Origin: Bordetella genomosp. 5
GTDB lineage: Bacteria; Pseudomonadota; Gammaproteobacteria; Burkholderiales; Burkholderiaceae_B
DNA: 64,000 bases
Direction of reading: 5' to 3'
NCBI RefSeq assembly: GCF_002261475.1
Contig: NZ_NEVN01000013.1
Span: 62,001-126,000 of the forward strand
Below the pieces are notes generated by a model. The model made no database searches, had not been told where the DNA came from, and was given only the letters and a program-made list of their open reading frames with translations. Positions 27,415-35,430 of the stretch are shown one piece after another (position 1 is the first letter of the stretch; the number at the start of each line of letters is the position of its first letter). Position numbers and translations under genes: made by a program.

Positions 27415-28075
27415 TCCGCCCGCCGTGGGCGGGCTCACGCGCTTCTCCACGGTCGACTGGCCCGGCACGCTCGCGGCCGTCGTCTTCATTTCCGGCTGCC
27501 CCTGGCGCTGCCACTACTGCCACAACGCCGAGCTGCAACGGCGCGCCGCCCCCTATGCGTGGGACGACGTGAGGGCCTTTCTGGGCACGCGGCGCGGCCT
27601 GCTCGACGGGGTGGTGTTCAGCGGCGGCGAGCCGCTCTCCGAGCCCCGCCTGGGCGAGCTGGCGGACGAGACCCGCGCGCTGGGCTTTCGCCTGGGGCTG
27701 CACACGGCAGGCATCTACCCGCGCCGTTTCGCCGAACTGCTGCCGCGGCTCGACTGGGTCGGGTTCGACATCAAGGCCGACGACGCCGGATACGACAGCA
27801 TCACCGGCCGGCGCGGCTCCGCCCGGCCCGCGCGGGACTGCCTGGACCGGCTCCTCGCTTCCGACACGGCATTCGAATGCCGCATCACCTGGCATCCGGA
27901 CTGGCTGCCCGAAATCCGGCTGCTGGCCCTGGCTGCCTCGCTTTCGCAGCGTGGCGTGCGCCGGTTCGCCGTCCAGAACGCGCGCCGCGATGCCCAGCAT
28001 CGGCCCGTGTCGCGCCTGAGCAGCGCCACCGAAGCGGCCCTGCATCCATTGTTCGATTCTTTCAGCGTGCGATGA
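27380..28075 (+). CDS. nrdG: Anaerobic ribonucleotide reductase activating protein (radical SAM)
   Basis: A 231-residue radical-SAM activase. The [4Fe-4S]-SAM motif is CPWRCHYCHN (CxxxCxxC), followed by the glycine-rich SAM motif VVFSGGEPLSEP. The region GFDIKADDAGYDSITGR also fits NrdG/PflA-type activases. It generates the glycyl radical on the reductase. The start at 27380 (MSAASSPNS) gives a family-typical length and is preceded by a weak AAGGCGAG; longer in-frame readings at 27224 are possible but unsupported. The first 35 bp overlap the glycyl-radical gene in another frame, implying translational coupling with its substrate protein. Confidence 0.92.
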   Translation: MSAASSPNSAADPPAVGGLTRFSTVDWPGTLAAVVFISGCPWRCHYCHNAELQRRAAPYAWDDVRAFLGTRRGLLDGVVFSGGEPLSEPRLGELADETRALGFRLGLHTAGIYPRRFAELLPRLDWVGFDIKADDAGYDSITGRRGSARPARDCLDRLLASDTAFECRITWHPDWLPEIRLLALAASLSQRGVRRFAVQNARRDAQHRPVSRLSSATEAALHPLFDSFSVR

Positions 28076-28151
28076 CACCGCATCGGCACGCCTCGCTCGT
28101 TTCCTTTCCGGACGCCTCGCGTCCGCTACCCCTTTCCAGGGAAGGCACATC

Positions 28152-29303
28152 ATGACTTGGTTGAAACCGCTCGTCCTTGCAGGCCGCGACCTGCTGCCCA
28201 TCGTCCAGGGAGGCATGGGGGTGGGCATCTCGGCGCATCGCCTCGCCGGCGCCGTGGCCGGCCAGAACGGCGTGGGCACGATCGCCAGCGTCGACCTGCG
28301 CCACCATCACCCCGATCTCGTCGAGCGCACCGAACGCAGCCGCGATCGCGAGCTCATCGACGCCGCCAACCGCGAAGCGCTCGACCGTGAGGTGCGCGCC
28401 GCGCTCGCGCTCGCGCAAGGCCGTGGACTGATCGCCGTGAACGTCATGAAAGCCGTGCGCGACCATCCCGGCCTGGTGCGCCAGGCCTGCGAAAGCGGCG
28501 CCCACGCGATCGTGATGGGCGCGGGCTTGCCGATGGACCTGCCCGAAATGACGGCCGACCACCCCGACGTGGCGCTCGTTCCGATCCTGTCCGAAGCGCG
28601 CGGGGTCTCGGCCGTGCTCAAAAAATGGATGAAGAAAGGCCGCATGGCAGCCGCCGTGGTGATCGAACATCCGGGCCACGCCGGCGGCCACCTGGGCGCG
28701 GCACGGATCGATGATCTGCATGACGAACGCTTCGATTTCGGCAAGGTGCTCGTCGGCTGCCGGCAGGTGTTCGCCGACCTGCAACTGGGCCGCGACGCGC
28801 CCAAGATCATCCTGGCCGGCGGCGTGGGCAGCCATGAGCAGGTGCGCCACTGGCTCGGCGAGGGCGCCGACGGCATTCAGGTCGGCACGGCATTCGCCGT
28901 CACCGAAGAGTGCGATGCGCACGAGAATTTCAAGCGCGTGCTGATCGACGCGGAGCCCGAGCAGCTGCTGGAGTTCACCAGCGTGGCCGGCCTGCCCGCG
29001 CGCGCCGTCGGCACACCGTGGCTCACCCGCTACCTCAAGCAGGAGGAAACGCTGCAGGCCAACACGCGCAACGATCCGCGCCGCTGCAGCCAGCGCATGG
29101 ACTGCCTGACGCAATGCGGGCTGCGCGACGGCATCGCGCGCTTCGGCCAGTTCTGCATCGACCTGAAGCTGGCCGCAGCCCTGCGCGGCGAGGTCAGCAA
29201 GGGGTTATTTTTCCGCGGCGCCTCGCGCCTGCCGTTCGGTAACGCGGTGCGCTCGGTACGCGAGCTGATGGACTATCTGCTGCACGGCCACGTGCCGGCC
29301 TGA
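28152..29303 (+). CDS. Nitronate monooxygenase / 2-nitropropane dioxygenase family flavoprotein
   Basis: A 383-residue FMN-dependent TIM-barrel protein. The start has QGGMGVGISAHRLAGAVA, which matches the family N-terminus. IEHPGHAGGHLGAARIDD carries the conserved His, and IILAGGVGSHEQVRHWLGEGADG with IQVGTAFAVTEEC forms the FMN-phosphate-binding part. These enzymes oxidise alkyl nitronates such as propionate-3-nitronate. The C-terminal region has an additional Cys-rich stretch (RRCSQRMDCLTQCGL). It follows nrdG after 76 bp on the same strand, so it may be cotranscribed with the anaerobic reductase genes. The reason for that linkage is unknown. Confidence 0.9.
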   Translation: MTWLKPLVLAGRDLLPIVQGGMGVGISAHRLAGAVAGQNGVGTIASVDLRHHHPDLVERTERSRDRELIDAANREALDREVRAALALAQGRGLIAVNVMKAVRDHPGLVRQACESGAHAIVMGAGLPMDLPEMTADHPDVALVPILSEARGVSAVLKKWMKKGRMAAAVVIEHPGHAGGHLGAARIDDLHDERFDFGKVLVGCRQVFADLQLGRDAPKIILAGGVGSHEQVRHWLGEGADGIQVGTAFAVTEECDAHENFKRVLIDAEPEQLLEFTSVAGLPARAVGTPWLTRYLKQEETLQANTRNDPRRCSQRMDCLTQCGLRDGIARFGQFCIDLKLAAALRGEVSKGLFFRGASRLPFGNAVRSVRELMDYLLHGHVPA

Positions 29304-29314
29304 TCCACGACGAC

Positions 29315-29344
29315 CCCATGTCGTTGCGCACGCAACGACATGGG
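29315..29344. terminator. 14-bp perfect inverted repeat between convergent genes
   Basis: CCCATGTCGTTGCG (29315-29328) is exactly complementary to CGCAACGACATGGG (29331-29344) with a 2-nt centre. It lies in the 42-bp gap between the convergent nitronate monooxygenase and GAF-protein genes. No T-tract follows on either strand. A bidirectional terminator or mRNA-end stabiliser is most likely. Confidence 0.55.
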
Positions 29345-29345
29345 A

Positions 29346-29855
29346 TCAGCCCTGTGCCGCGAGATAGGCGGGCACGCACATGGCGGCGGCGAGCCGCGCC
29401 ATGTGTACGTGCGATGCCTGCACGGTCTCGTGCGCCATCAGGAAATTGAGCGTGCCCACGCAGCGCCCGCCCTGGACGACCGGCACATTGATCACCGATT
29501 GCAGTCCGAGCCGGGCGATGGCGTCGTGGTCGTCGAAGAAGGCACGGATGGCGTCCACGCCCTCCCCCACGAAGATCTCGTGATCCCGCAGCACGCGCTG
29601 CCCCCACGGCGTGCCGGCCTTCTCTTTGCTGCCGCCCGGCGGATACGCCTGCGGGTTGGAGCTGTACAGGCGCACCACCCGCATGGCGTCCACGTCCACG
29701 CGGTTCGCCGTGCACAGCCGGTGCGCGAGCACCGTGCCGGCGTAGGCGTCCACGGCGGCGAACACGGCCGCCATGTCGGCCGCCGCGTGGGCCGCGGTGA
29801 GGCGGTCCAGCGCGGCGAGCGCCGCCGGCGAGTCGAGCAGCGCGACCTGGCTCAT
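29346..29855 (-). CDS. GAF-domain protein
   Basis: A 169-residue cytoplasmic protein consisting mainly of one GAF-type domain. It has the core motif VINVPVVQGGRCVGTLNFLM followed by a final helix. GAF domains bind small molecules or act as redox sensors. There is no attached output domain. Its start overlaps the stop of the following Bug receptor gene by 4 bp (29852-29855), so it is coupled downstream of that gene. Similar GAF/Bug pairs occur in Burkholderiales, but the ligand and role cannot be inferred here. Confidence 0.75.
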   Translation of the reverse strand: MSQVALLDSPAALAALDRLTAAHAAADMAAVFAAVDAYAGTVLAHRLCTANRVDVDAMRVVRLYSSNPQAYPPGGSKEKAGTPWGQRVLRDHEIFVGEGVDAIRAFFDDHDAIARLGLQSVINVPVVQGGRCVGTLNFLMAHETVQASHVHMARLAAAMCVPAYLAAQG

Positions 29856-30823
29856 TCCGCGGTGATCCCGAGTTCTTTGATGAGCTTGCCGTACTTGTCG
29901 GCATCGGCCGCGAGCAGCTTGCCGAATTGCTCCGGCGTGGTGTCCGTGAGCACGACGCCCATGTCGTTCATCTTCTTGATCACGTCCGGGCGCTTCAGGA
30001 TGCGGTTGATCTCCTGGTTCAGGCGCTGCGTGAGCTCGGCGGGCATGCCGGCCGGACCGAACGCGCCGTACCAGACCGCGAGCTCGTAACCCGGCAGCGT
30101 CTCGGCGACGGTCGGCACCTCGGGCAGCAGCGGCGAGCGCTCGCCTTCGGTCACGGCCAGCAGCCTCAGCTTGCCGCTCTGCACGTGAGGCAGGGTCTGG
30201 GTGCCGGCGCTGAAGAGCAGCTGCGTGCGGCCCGCCACGGTATCTAGCACGGCCGGTGCGCCGCCGCGATACGGCACGTGCATCATCTTCACGCCAGCGG
30301 CCTTCTCGAACAGCACCGCGCTCAGGTGATTGGTCGAGCCCTGACCCGCGGAGGCGTACGCGATGGCGTCGGGATTGGCCTTGGCGTAGGCCACGAGCTC
30401 CTTGACCGTCTTGGCGGGCACGTCGGGGTGCACCACCATCGTGTTGGTCACCAGCGCCAGCTCCGCGATCGGCGTGAAATCCTTCACGCCATCGAACGGC
30501 ATGTTGTTATAGAGCGCCTGGTTCATGGTGTGGGTGCTCATCGAGCCCACCAGCAGGGTGTAGCCGTCCGGCTTGGCGCGGGCCACATAGGCCGAACCGA
30601 TATTGCCCGAGGCGCCCGAGCGGTTTTCCACCACCACCGGCTGCCCGAGCGATTGGGTCAGGCCTTCGGACAGCATGCGCGCCAGGATGTCGGTGGACCC
30701 GCCCGCGGCCCACGGCACGATGATGGTGATGGGCTTCTCGGGCCAGGCGGCCTGAGCGGCGGGTGCGGCGAGCGCGAAGCCCAGCACGGCTCCGGCGAAA
30801 AGTTTCTTGAACGGCAATGGCAT
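29852..30823 (-). CDS. Bug-family tripartite tricarboxylate receptor (periplasmic)
   Basis: A 323-residue solute-binding receptor. A signal peptide with a hydrophobic core (LFAGAVLGFALAAPAAQAA) is followed by the mature signature KPITIIVPWAAGGSTDILAR. Then come VVVENRSGASGNIGSAYVA and KPDGYTLLVGS. AAGGGG lies 8 bp before the ATG. It is followed by the overlapping GAF gene and preceded by the gamma-glutamyltransferase gene on the same strand after 114 bp. It probably delivers a gamma-glutamyl or carboxylate substrate for that enzyme; this is inference from order only. Confidence 0.93.
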   Translation of the reverse strand: MPLPFKKLFAGAVLGFALAAPAAQAAWPEKPITIIVPWAAGGSTDILARMLSEGLTQSLGQPVVVENRSGASGNIGSAYVARAKPDGYTLLVGSMSTHTMNQALYNNMPFDGVKDFTPIAELALVTNTMVVHPDVPAKTVKELVAYAKANPDAIAYASAGQGSTNHLSAVLFEKAAGVKMMHVPYRGGAPAVLDTVAGRTQLLFSAGTQTLPHVQSGKLRLLAVTEGERSPLLPEVPTVAETLPGYELAVWYGAFGPAGMPAELTQRLNQEINRILKRPDVIKKMNDMGVVLTDTTPEQFGKLLAADADKYGKLIKELGITAE

Positions 30824-30937
30824 GGTGTTTACCCCTTGTGTGTGGACCGGTCGTCGCGCCGGCTGAATTGAAATCGTGAATCGGTGATGCTGAAGACGCG
30901 GTGGCGCCGGCCTGATGTGCCGGCCGACCCGCCGATC

Positions 30938-32770
30938 TCAGCGGCCTACCGCGTACCCCTGCATGCCGCGCGGATTCGCGCCAGCCTTGAGCAGCCAGCC
31001 GCCGCCGGCGCGCGTTTCGCGCGTGCACGCGCTGATGCGGCCTTCGGACCAGGGCGCCCCCACCACCAGCTCGTGACCCGCCGCGCGCAACGCCTCCTGC
31101 GTGGCCGCAGGCAGGCGCGATTCGACGGTGAGGCGATTGAGCGTGATGGCACGCGGCCAGAACGATCCCGGAAAATGATCGATGTGCCACGACGGCGCAT
31201 CGATCGCCGCCTGCAGATTGAGCCCCGCGGCGTGACGCAGCAGGAACGACACCGTCCATTGATCCTGCTGATCGCCGCCCGGCGTGCCGAACGCCATGTA
31301 GGGCTGGCCGTCACGCAGCGCCAGACCCGGCGACAGCGTGGTCGAGGGGCGCTTGCCGGGCGCCAGAGTGCCCGGCAGTCCGTGGTCCAGCCAGGTCATC
31401 TGCAGGCGCGTGGTCAGCGAGAAACCCAGGCCCGGCACCACCGGACTCGACGACAGCCAGCCGCCCGACGGCGTGGCGGCCACCATGTTGCCGTGGCGAT
31501 CCACCACGTCGATCTGGCAGGTATCGCCGACGAAGATCTCGCGCGCGGCCCACTCGGTCACGGGCGGCAGCGCCGCGAAGGTCGGCTCACCGACGCCGTA
31601 GCGCGTGTCCGCCTGCGCCAGCGTGCGCGTGGCGGCCTGCAGGTCCGGCAGGCGGGGTACCCGCCCACCCGGATTGCCAGGCCGCAGCATCGTGCTCGCC
31701 TGCCGGCCGATCTGCGCGGCGCGGCTGCGCGCGTATTCGGTGGAGAGCAGCTCCTGCACCGGCACGTCGACGAAGTCGGGGTCGCCATACCAGGCGCAGC
31801 GGTCGGCGAAGGCGAGCTTCGCGGCCTCCGCCACGCGGTGCACGAACTCGAACGAATCCGGCGCCAGGCCGGACATATCGAGTTCGCGCAGGATGGCAAG
31901 CTGCTGCAGATGCACGGGCCCTTGCGACCATGCGCCGCACTTGGCCACCGTGTAGCGCCCGTAGTCCAGCGTCACCGGCTCGTCGTAGCTCGCCTGCCAA
32001 TCGGCCAGATCGGCCTTGCGCAGCAGGCCGCGGTTGCGCTCGCCCGTCGTGTCGCGGATCTGCGCGTGGGTGTAGAAATCGTCGATGGCGTCGGCCACGA
32101 AGCCGCGATACCAGATGTCGAGCGCGGCATCGATACGGCCACGCCGATCCGTGGCGCGCGCGTGCGCCTCGTCGAGAATGCGTTCGTAGGTGTCGGCGAT
32201 GGCCGGTGTGCGCATGAGCGTGCCGGGCGCGGGCACCTTGCCGTCCGGCAGCCAGACCTCGGCCGACGACGTCCATTCCGCACGGAACAGTGCCTGCACG
32301 GCCAGGATGGCCTGCGAAATACGCGGCACCAGCGGAAAGCCGTCGCGTGCATAAGCGATGGCGGGCGCCAGCACATCCGCCAGCTCCCACGTGCCGTAGT
32401 CGCGCAACATCGTGAGCCACGCGCCGAACGCCCCCGGCACCGTCGCGGGCAGCAGCCCGATGCCGGGCACCAGATCGAGTCCCATGTTGCGGAAGTAGGC
32501 CGGATCCGCCAGCGCCGGCGCGGGCCCCTGCCCGCACAGGGCGCGCATGCGGCCCTCCTGCTCGCTCCAGAACAGGATGGGCACCTCGCCCCCCGGCCCG
32601 TTCAGATGCGGCTCGACGATCTGCAGCGTGAAGCCGCCCGCCACGGCGGCGTCGTAGGCATTGCCGCCGCGCTCCAGCACGCCCATCGCCACCTGCGAGG
32701 CCAGCCAGTGCGTGGACGACACCGCGCCGAACGTGCCTTGGATTTCAGGGCGGGTGGTGAAGTCGGACAT
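30938..32770 (-). CDS. Gamma-glutamyltransferase family protein
   Basis: A 610-residue Ntn-hydrolase of the gamma-glutamyltranspeptidase family, made as a precursor that self-cleaves at an internal Thr. The N-terminal region has VAMGVLERGGNAYDAAVAGGF and a GGEVPILFW segment. The nucleophile should be the Thr in VGDTCQIDVVDRHGNMVAATP. The C-terminal GTPGGDQQDQWTVSFLL segment resembles the second subunit. No clear signal peptide is seen, so it may be cytoplasmic, as in many amidohydrolase-like members. The ATG at 32770 (MSDFTTRPE) gives a family-typical start; an upstream Met at 32860 would cross the divergent promoter. A LysR regulator diverges 106 bp away. Confidence 0.9.
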   Translation of the reverse strand: MSDFTTRPEIQGTFGAVSSTHWLASQVAMGVLERGGNAYDAAVAGGFTLQIVEPHLNGPGGEVPILFWSEQEGRMRALCGQGPAPALADPAYFRNMGLDLVPGIGLLPATVPGAFGAWLTMLRDYGTWELADVLAPAIAYARDGFPLVPRISQAILAVQALFRAEWTSSAEVWLPDGKVPAPGTLMRTPAIADTYERILDEAHARATDRRGRIDAALDIWYRGFVADAIDDFYTHAQIRDTTGERNRGLLRKADLADWQASYDEPVTLDYGRYTVAKCGAWSQGPVHLQQLAILRELDMSGLAPDSFEFVHRVAEAAKLAFADRCAWYGDPDFVDVPVQELLSTEYARSRAAQIGRQASTMLRPGNPGGRVPRLPDLQAATRTLAQADTRYGVGEPTFAALPPVTEWAAREIFVGDTCQIDVVDRHGNMVAATPSGGWLSSSPVVPGLGFSLTTRLQMTWLDHGLPGTLAPGKRPSTTLSPGLALRDGQPYMAFGTPGGDQQDQWTVSFLLRHAAGLNLQAAIDAPSWHIDHFPGSFWPRAITLNRLTVESRLPAATQEALRAAGHELVVGAPWSEGRISACTRETRAGGGWLLKAGANPRGMQGYAVGR

Positions 32771-32833
32771 GGAGCGGCGATCCTGGGTCGGGTTGATGGC
32801 GCTCAGTATAGAAGCCTGAAATAACTGAATTTG

Positions 32834-32849
32834 GCTATATTCGAATAGC
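32834..32849. promoter_or_regulatory. Inverted repeat in the GGT/LysR divergent promoter
   Basis: GCTAT (32834-32838) and ATAGC (32845-32849) form an inverted repeat around a 6-bp AT-rich centre. It lies 27 bp upstream of the LysR start and 63 bp from the gamma-glutamyltransferase start. This is a plausible LysR autoregulatory site. Confidence 0.45.
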
Positions 32850-32876
32850 TGCATAACCATTCAGGAATATCACGGC

Positions 32877-33845
32877 ATGAGCCCCTCCCTGCCCAACCTG
32901 GCCCGGCGCCTCAAGCATCGCCACCTCGAGCTGCTGATCGCCATCGCCCATCACGGCTCGCTCACGCGCGTGGCCGCGCAGGCAGGCATCAGCCAGCCGG
33001 CGGCCACCAAGGCCCTGCTCGAGATCGAAGACATCTTCGAGGCGCCGCTGTTCCTGCGCACCGGCCGCGGCCTGCAGGCCACGCCGCTGGGCGAACTGGC
33101 CATCGCCCGCGCGCGCCGCATGCACAACGACCTCTCGCTCTGGGCGCGTGAGGTGCAGGCTTTGCAACAGGGCCACGCGGCGCACCTGCATGTGGGCGCG
33201 GTGCCCTACGTCTCGAGCGCCCTGCTGTCGGCGGCCATCGCCACCCTGCACGCGCGCCACGGCGTCACCCTCACCCTGCACCGCGCCACCACCGACCACC
33301 TGCTGCCGATGCTGCGCCGGCACGAGCTCGACTGCATGATCGGGCGCGTCTCCGCCTTCACCGAACTCGACGGCCTCGCGCACGAGGTGCTGTATCACCA
33401 GCGCCCCTGCCTGATCGCCCATGCGCAACTCGCGCGCCGCCTGCAGGCGCGCGCGCCCGACTGGGCCGGGGTCGCCGCCATGTGCTGGGTTTTGCCGGAA
33501 GTGAAAACGCCCACCCGCCACCTCATCGCCGAACACTTCATCCGACAAGGCCTGCCGCCGCCCACCCCGATCGTGGAGGCGTATTCCACGGATGTGATCG
33601 AAGGCCTGCTCGGCAACGACGACACGCTGATATCGGTGGTGCCCGAGGAGATCGCCCAGGAACTCGCCGCCCGCGGCCGCATCGGCCGCATCGACTGGGA
33701 CTGGGGCTGGAACCTGCCCCCCATCAACCTGATCCGCCGCGTCCGCAGCGACGAACGCACCCCGGCCGCCGAGGCGGCGCTCGAAGACATCCTCAGGGAA
33801 TACTGCGCCCGCATGCCGGCCGACAACAACGGCGGCAAACGATAA
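32877..33845 (+). CDS. LysR-family transcriptional regulator, divergent from gamma-glutamyltransferase
   Basis: A 322-residue LysR-type protein. The N-terminal helix-turn-helix reads SLTRVAAQAGISQPAATKAL and LGLQATPLG-like wing residues follow. The effector domain begins at LHVGAVPYVSSALL. It has a family-typical length and an AGGA about 10 bp before the ATG. Its position suggests it regulates the divergent gamma-glutamyltransferase gene and its downstream Bug/GAF genes. The pattern resembles the GbpR/galactose-binding-regulator LysR subgroup, an impression only. Confidence 0.9.
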   Translation: MSPSLPNLARRLKHRHLELLIAIAHHGSLTRVAAQAGISQPAATKALLEIEDIFEAPLFLRTGRGLQATPLGELAIARARRMHNDLSLWAREVQALQQGHAAHLHVGAVPYVSSALLSAAIATLHARHGVTLTLHRATTDHLLPMLRRHELDCMIGRVSAFTELDGLAHEVLYHQRPCLIAHAQLARRLQARAPDWAGVAAMCWVLPEVKTPTRHLIAEHFIRQGLPPPTPIVEAYSTDVIEGLLGNDDTLISVVPEEIAQELAARGRIGRIDWDWGWNLPPINLIRRVRSDERTPAAEAALEDILREYCARMPADNNGGKR

Positions 33846-33941
33846 GGCAACCTCGCTTGCCGCGCTGCCCGCGGCTGGCCGGGCCCCTGTTGCCGTCAGT
33901 CCATTGACTCCGTCCGAAACGCCGAGAGGAATCGTCGCCCC

Positions 33942-33961
33942 TGTACGGCCGAGTCCGTACA
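33942..33961. promoter_or_regulatory. Inverted repeat upstream of the antitoxin gene
   Basis: TGTACGG (33942-33948) and CCGTACA (33955-33961) form a perfect 7-bp inverted repeat with a 6-bp spacer, 40 bp before the antitoxin start. Two further GTAC half-sites follow at 33970-33973 and 33984-33987. The pattern suits autoregulation by a ribbon-helix-helix antitoxin, which is inferred. Confidence 0.6.
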
Positions 33962-34001
33962 ATCATCGGGTACGTATTTGTCAGTACAAGGAGTGACTGC
34001 C

Positions 34002-34643
34002 ATGGCAGCTCGCCGCAGCGATCCGACGCCACCGCCCAAAGCTGTCGAGAAGCGCAAGCGTCCGGCTCGCGATCCAAAGAGCTCTTCCACGGGCTTGGTG
34101 CTGGCCGAGCCTGATGTGAGCTATGGCGCTGCCAGCCAACGGCAGGCCGCACACCCGTCTCACGCAAGCAAGCATCGCTCGCTGGTGAACGAATCTCCGG
34201 GGTCCGCCCTGCTTGAAGACCGCCCCCTGCAAGCCGCCACCCCGGCGCGAGCGCGAGTCAGGCAAGCGCGCGCAACCGAGCTCGAACGCGCATCGAGCAA
34301 CATCGTTGGTCAACTGCGCAAGCTCATCGCTCAAGAGCTCAAACGCATCGACGAACCGCGCACTGCGCGGCTGGATGCCAGATTGACGGCAAAAGAGCGC
34401 GCTGTCATTCAGCGCGCCGCCGATATTTCCGGACGATCCTTATCCGACTTCGTGGTACACGCGGCCCACCAGGCCGCCCTGCAAGAAATCGAGCAGCAGG
34501 TGATTTTGCAGCTGTCCGGGCGCGACTCGGACACGCTCGCCGCCGCCCTCGAAACCGAGCCCGCCGAACCCACCGCCGCGTTCAAACGCGCGGTTGCACT
34601 TCGAGACCGGATATTGCGCGGCACCAAGCCAGAGAAGGAATGA
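34002..34643 (+). CDS. DUF1778 (TacA-like) antitoxin with a long N-terminal extension
   Basis: A 213-residue protein whose C-terminal part from about residue 124 matches DUF1778 antitoxins: RLDARLTAKERAVIQRAADI and SGRSLSDFVVHAAHQAALQE, then a toxin-neutralising tail. Typical members are only 80-100 residues. Here about 120 extra N-terminal residues are Pro/Lys/Arg/Ser-rich and look disordered. The ATG at 34002 has an ideal AAGGAG 8 bp upstream, and no ATG occurs nearer the conserved domain. The acetyltransferase toxin gene starts 6 bp after the stop. The expected role is DNA binding at its own promoter and inhibition of the partner toxin. Confidence 0.85.
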   Translation: MAARRSDPTPPPKAVEKRKRPARDPKSSSTGLVLAEPDVSYGAASQRQAAHPSHASKHRSLVNESPGSALLEDRPLQAATPARARVRQARATELERASSNIVGQLRKLIAQELKRIDEPRTARLDARLTAKERAVIQRAADISGRSLSDFVVHAAHQAALQEIEQQVILQLSGRDSDTLAAALETEPAEPTAAFKRAVALRDRILRGTKPEKE

Positions 34644-34649
34644 TGCGGA

Positions 34650-35159
34650 ATGCCGTTCACATTGATGTCTTTCTCGAAGTCCATTGATCGTAAGGACTTT
34701 TGCTGTGGCACGCCGGAACTCGATAAGTACTTTGTCGAGCAGTTGGGGCAGGACGAAGGGAGAGATGCCACTCGCGCGTATCTGCTTTTGAGCAACCATG
34801 CGGTAGCGGGCTTCTTCACTCTTTCGGCAGGCGCCGTGGAATTGACACGTTTGCCCCCAACGTTGCTGAAGCAAGTAGCTCGGTACGCCCAACTGCCCGC
34901 CGCCGTTATCGGTCGGCTCGCGGTGGACCAACGGTTCAAGGGTCAGGGCTTGGGCGGACTACTGTTAGCCGAGGCACTGGGCATGGCCGTCGCGGGCCCG
35001 CTTGCTGTGACGGTTGCACTGGTCGACGCCAAGGATGAGGGCGCGGCAGCCTTCTATCGCAAGTATGGGTTTGTCTCACTGCCGGACGTCAGCCCGCTGA
35101 AGCTCTTTATGACGGCAAAGGGCGCCCGCAGGGCAATCGAAGCGTCGACCCGATCGTAG
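34650..35159 (+). CDS. GNAT-family acetyltransferase toxin (TacT-like)
   Basis: A 169-residue GNAT acetyltransferase. The acetyl-CoA pyrophosphate-binding loop is RLAVDQRFKGQGLGGLLLAEAL, here spanning the usual RxxGxG/A pattern. AAAFYRKYGFVSLPD carries the conserved Tyr. The N-terminus FDR-like segment KSIDRKDFCCGTPELDKYF is typical of toxins of the TacT/AtaT class. These block translation by acetylating the amino group of charged tRNAs. It directly follows the DUF1778 antitoxin gene. GC content and codon use here are lower than in the neighbours, suggesting acquisition by transfer. An alternative start at 34665 is possible. Confidence 0.87.
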   Translation: MPFTLMSFSKSIDRKDFCCGTPELDKYFVEQLGQDEGRDATRAYLLLSNHAVAGFFTLSAGAVELTRLPPTLLKQVARYAQLPAAVIGRLAVDQRFKGQGLGGLLLAEALGMAVAGPLAVTVALVDAKDEGAAAFYRKYGFVSLPDVSPLKLFMTAKGARRAIEASTRS

Positions 35160-35235
35160 TCGTGACGCGAGCGCGCGATCACTGCCTGGCGCCATCGTGG
35201 GCGACGCATCTTGACTACACAGATAAGGCAGACGC

Positions 35236-35268
35236 AAAAAAGCCGGCAGTGCTTGCGCGCTACCGGCT
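35236..35268 (-). terminator. Terminator downstream of tRNA-Pro (minus strand)
   Basis: On the minus strand AGCCGGTAGCGC pairs with an interrupted GTGCTGCCGGCT-like arm around TTGC and is followed by a run of six T residues (plus-strand A 35236-35241). It lies about 75 bp after the tRNA gene and would end its transcript. It also falls just after the toxin gene on the other strand. Confidence 0.65.
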
Positions 35269-35340
35269 CTTGCCGACGGTGTTTTTCAACACCACTGACG
35301 ATGCTTCGGGAACATCGTCAAAAATTCAACCACAGTGTAA

Positions 35341-35418
<78 letters not shown>

Positions 35419-35430
35419 ATTCTCTACAAC

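Noticed and set aside
33978-34001. Earlier start for the antitoxin at 33978
   Set aside because: The start at 34002 has an ideal AAGGAG 8 bp upstream; the earlier one has no SD and would overlap the operator half-sites.
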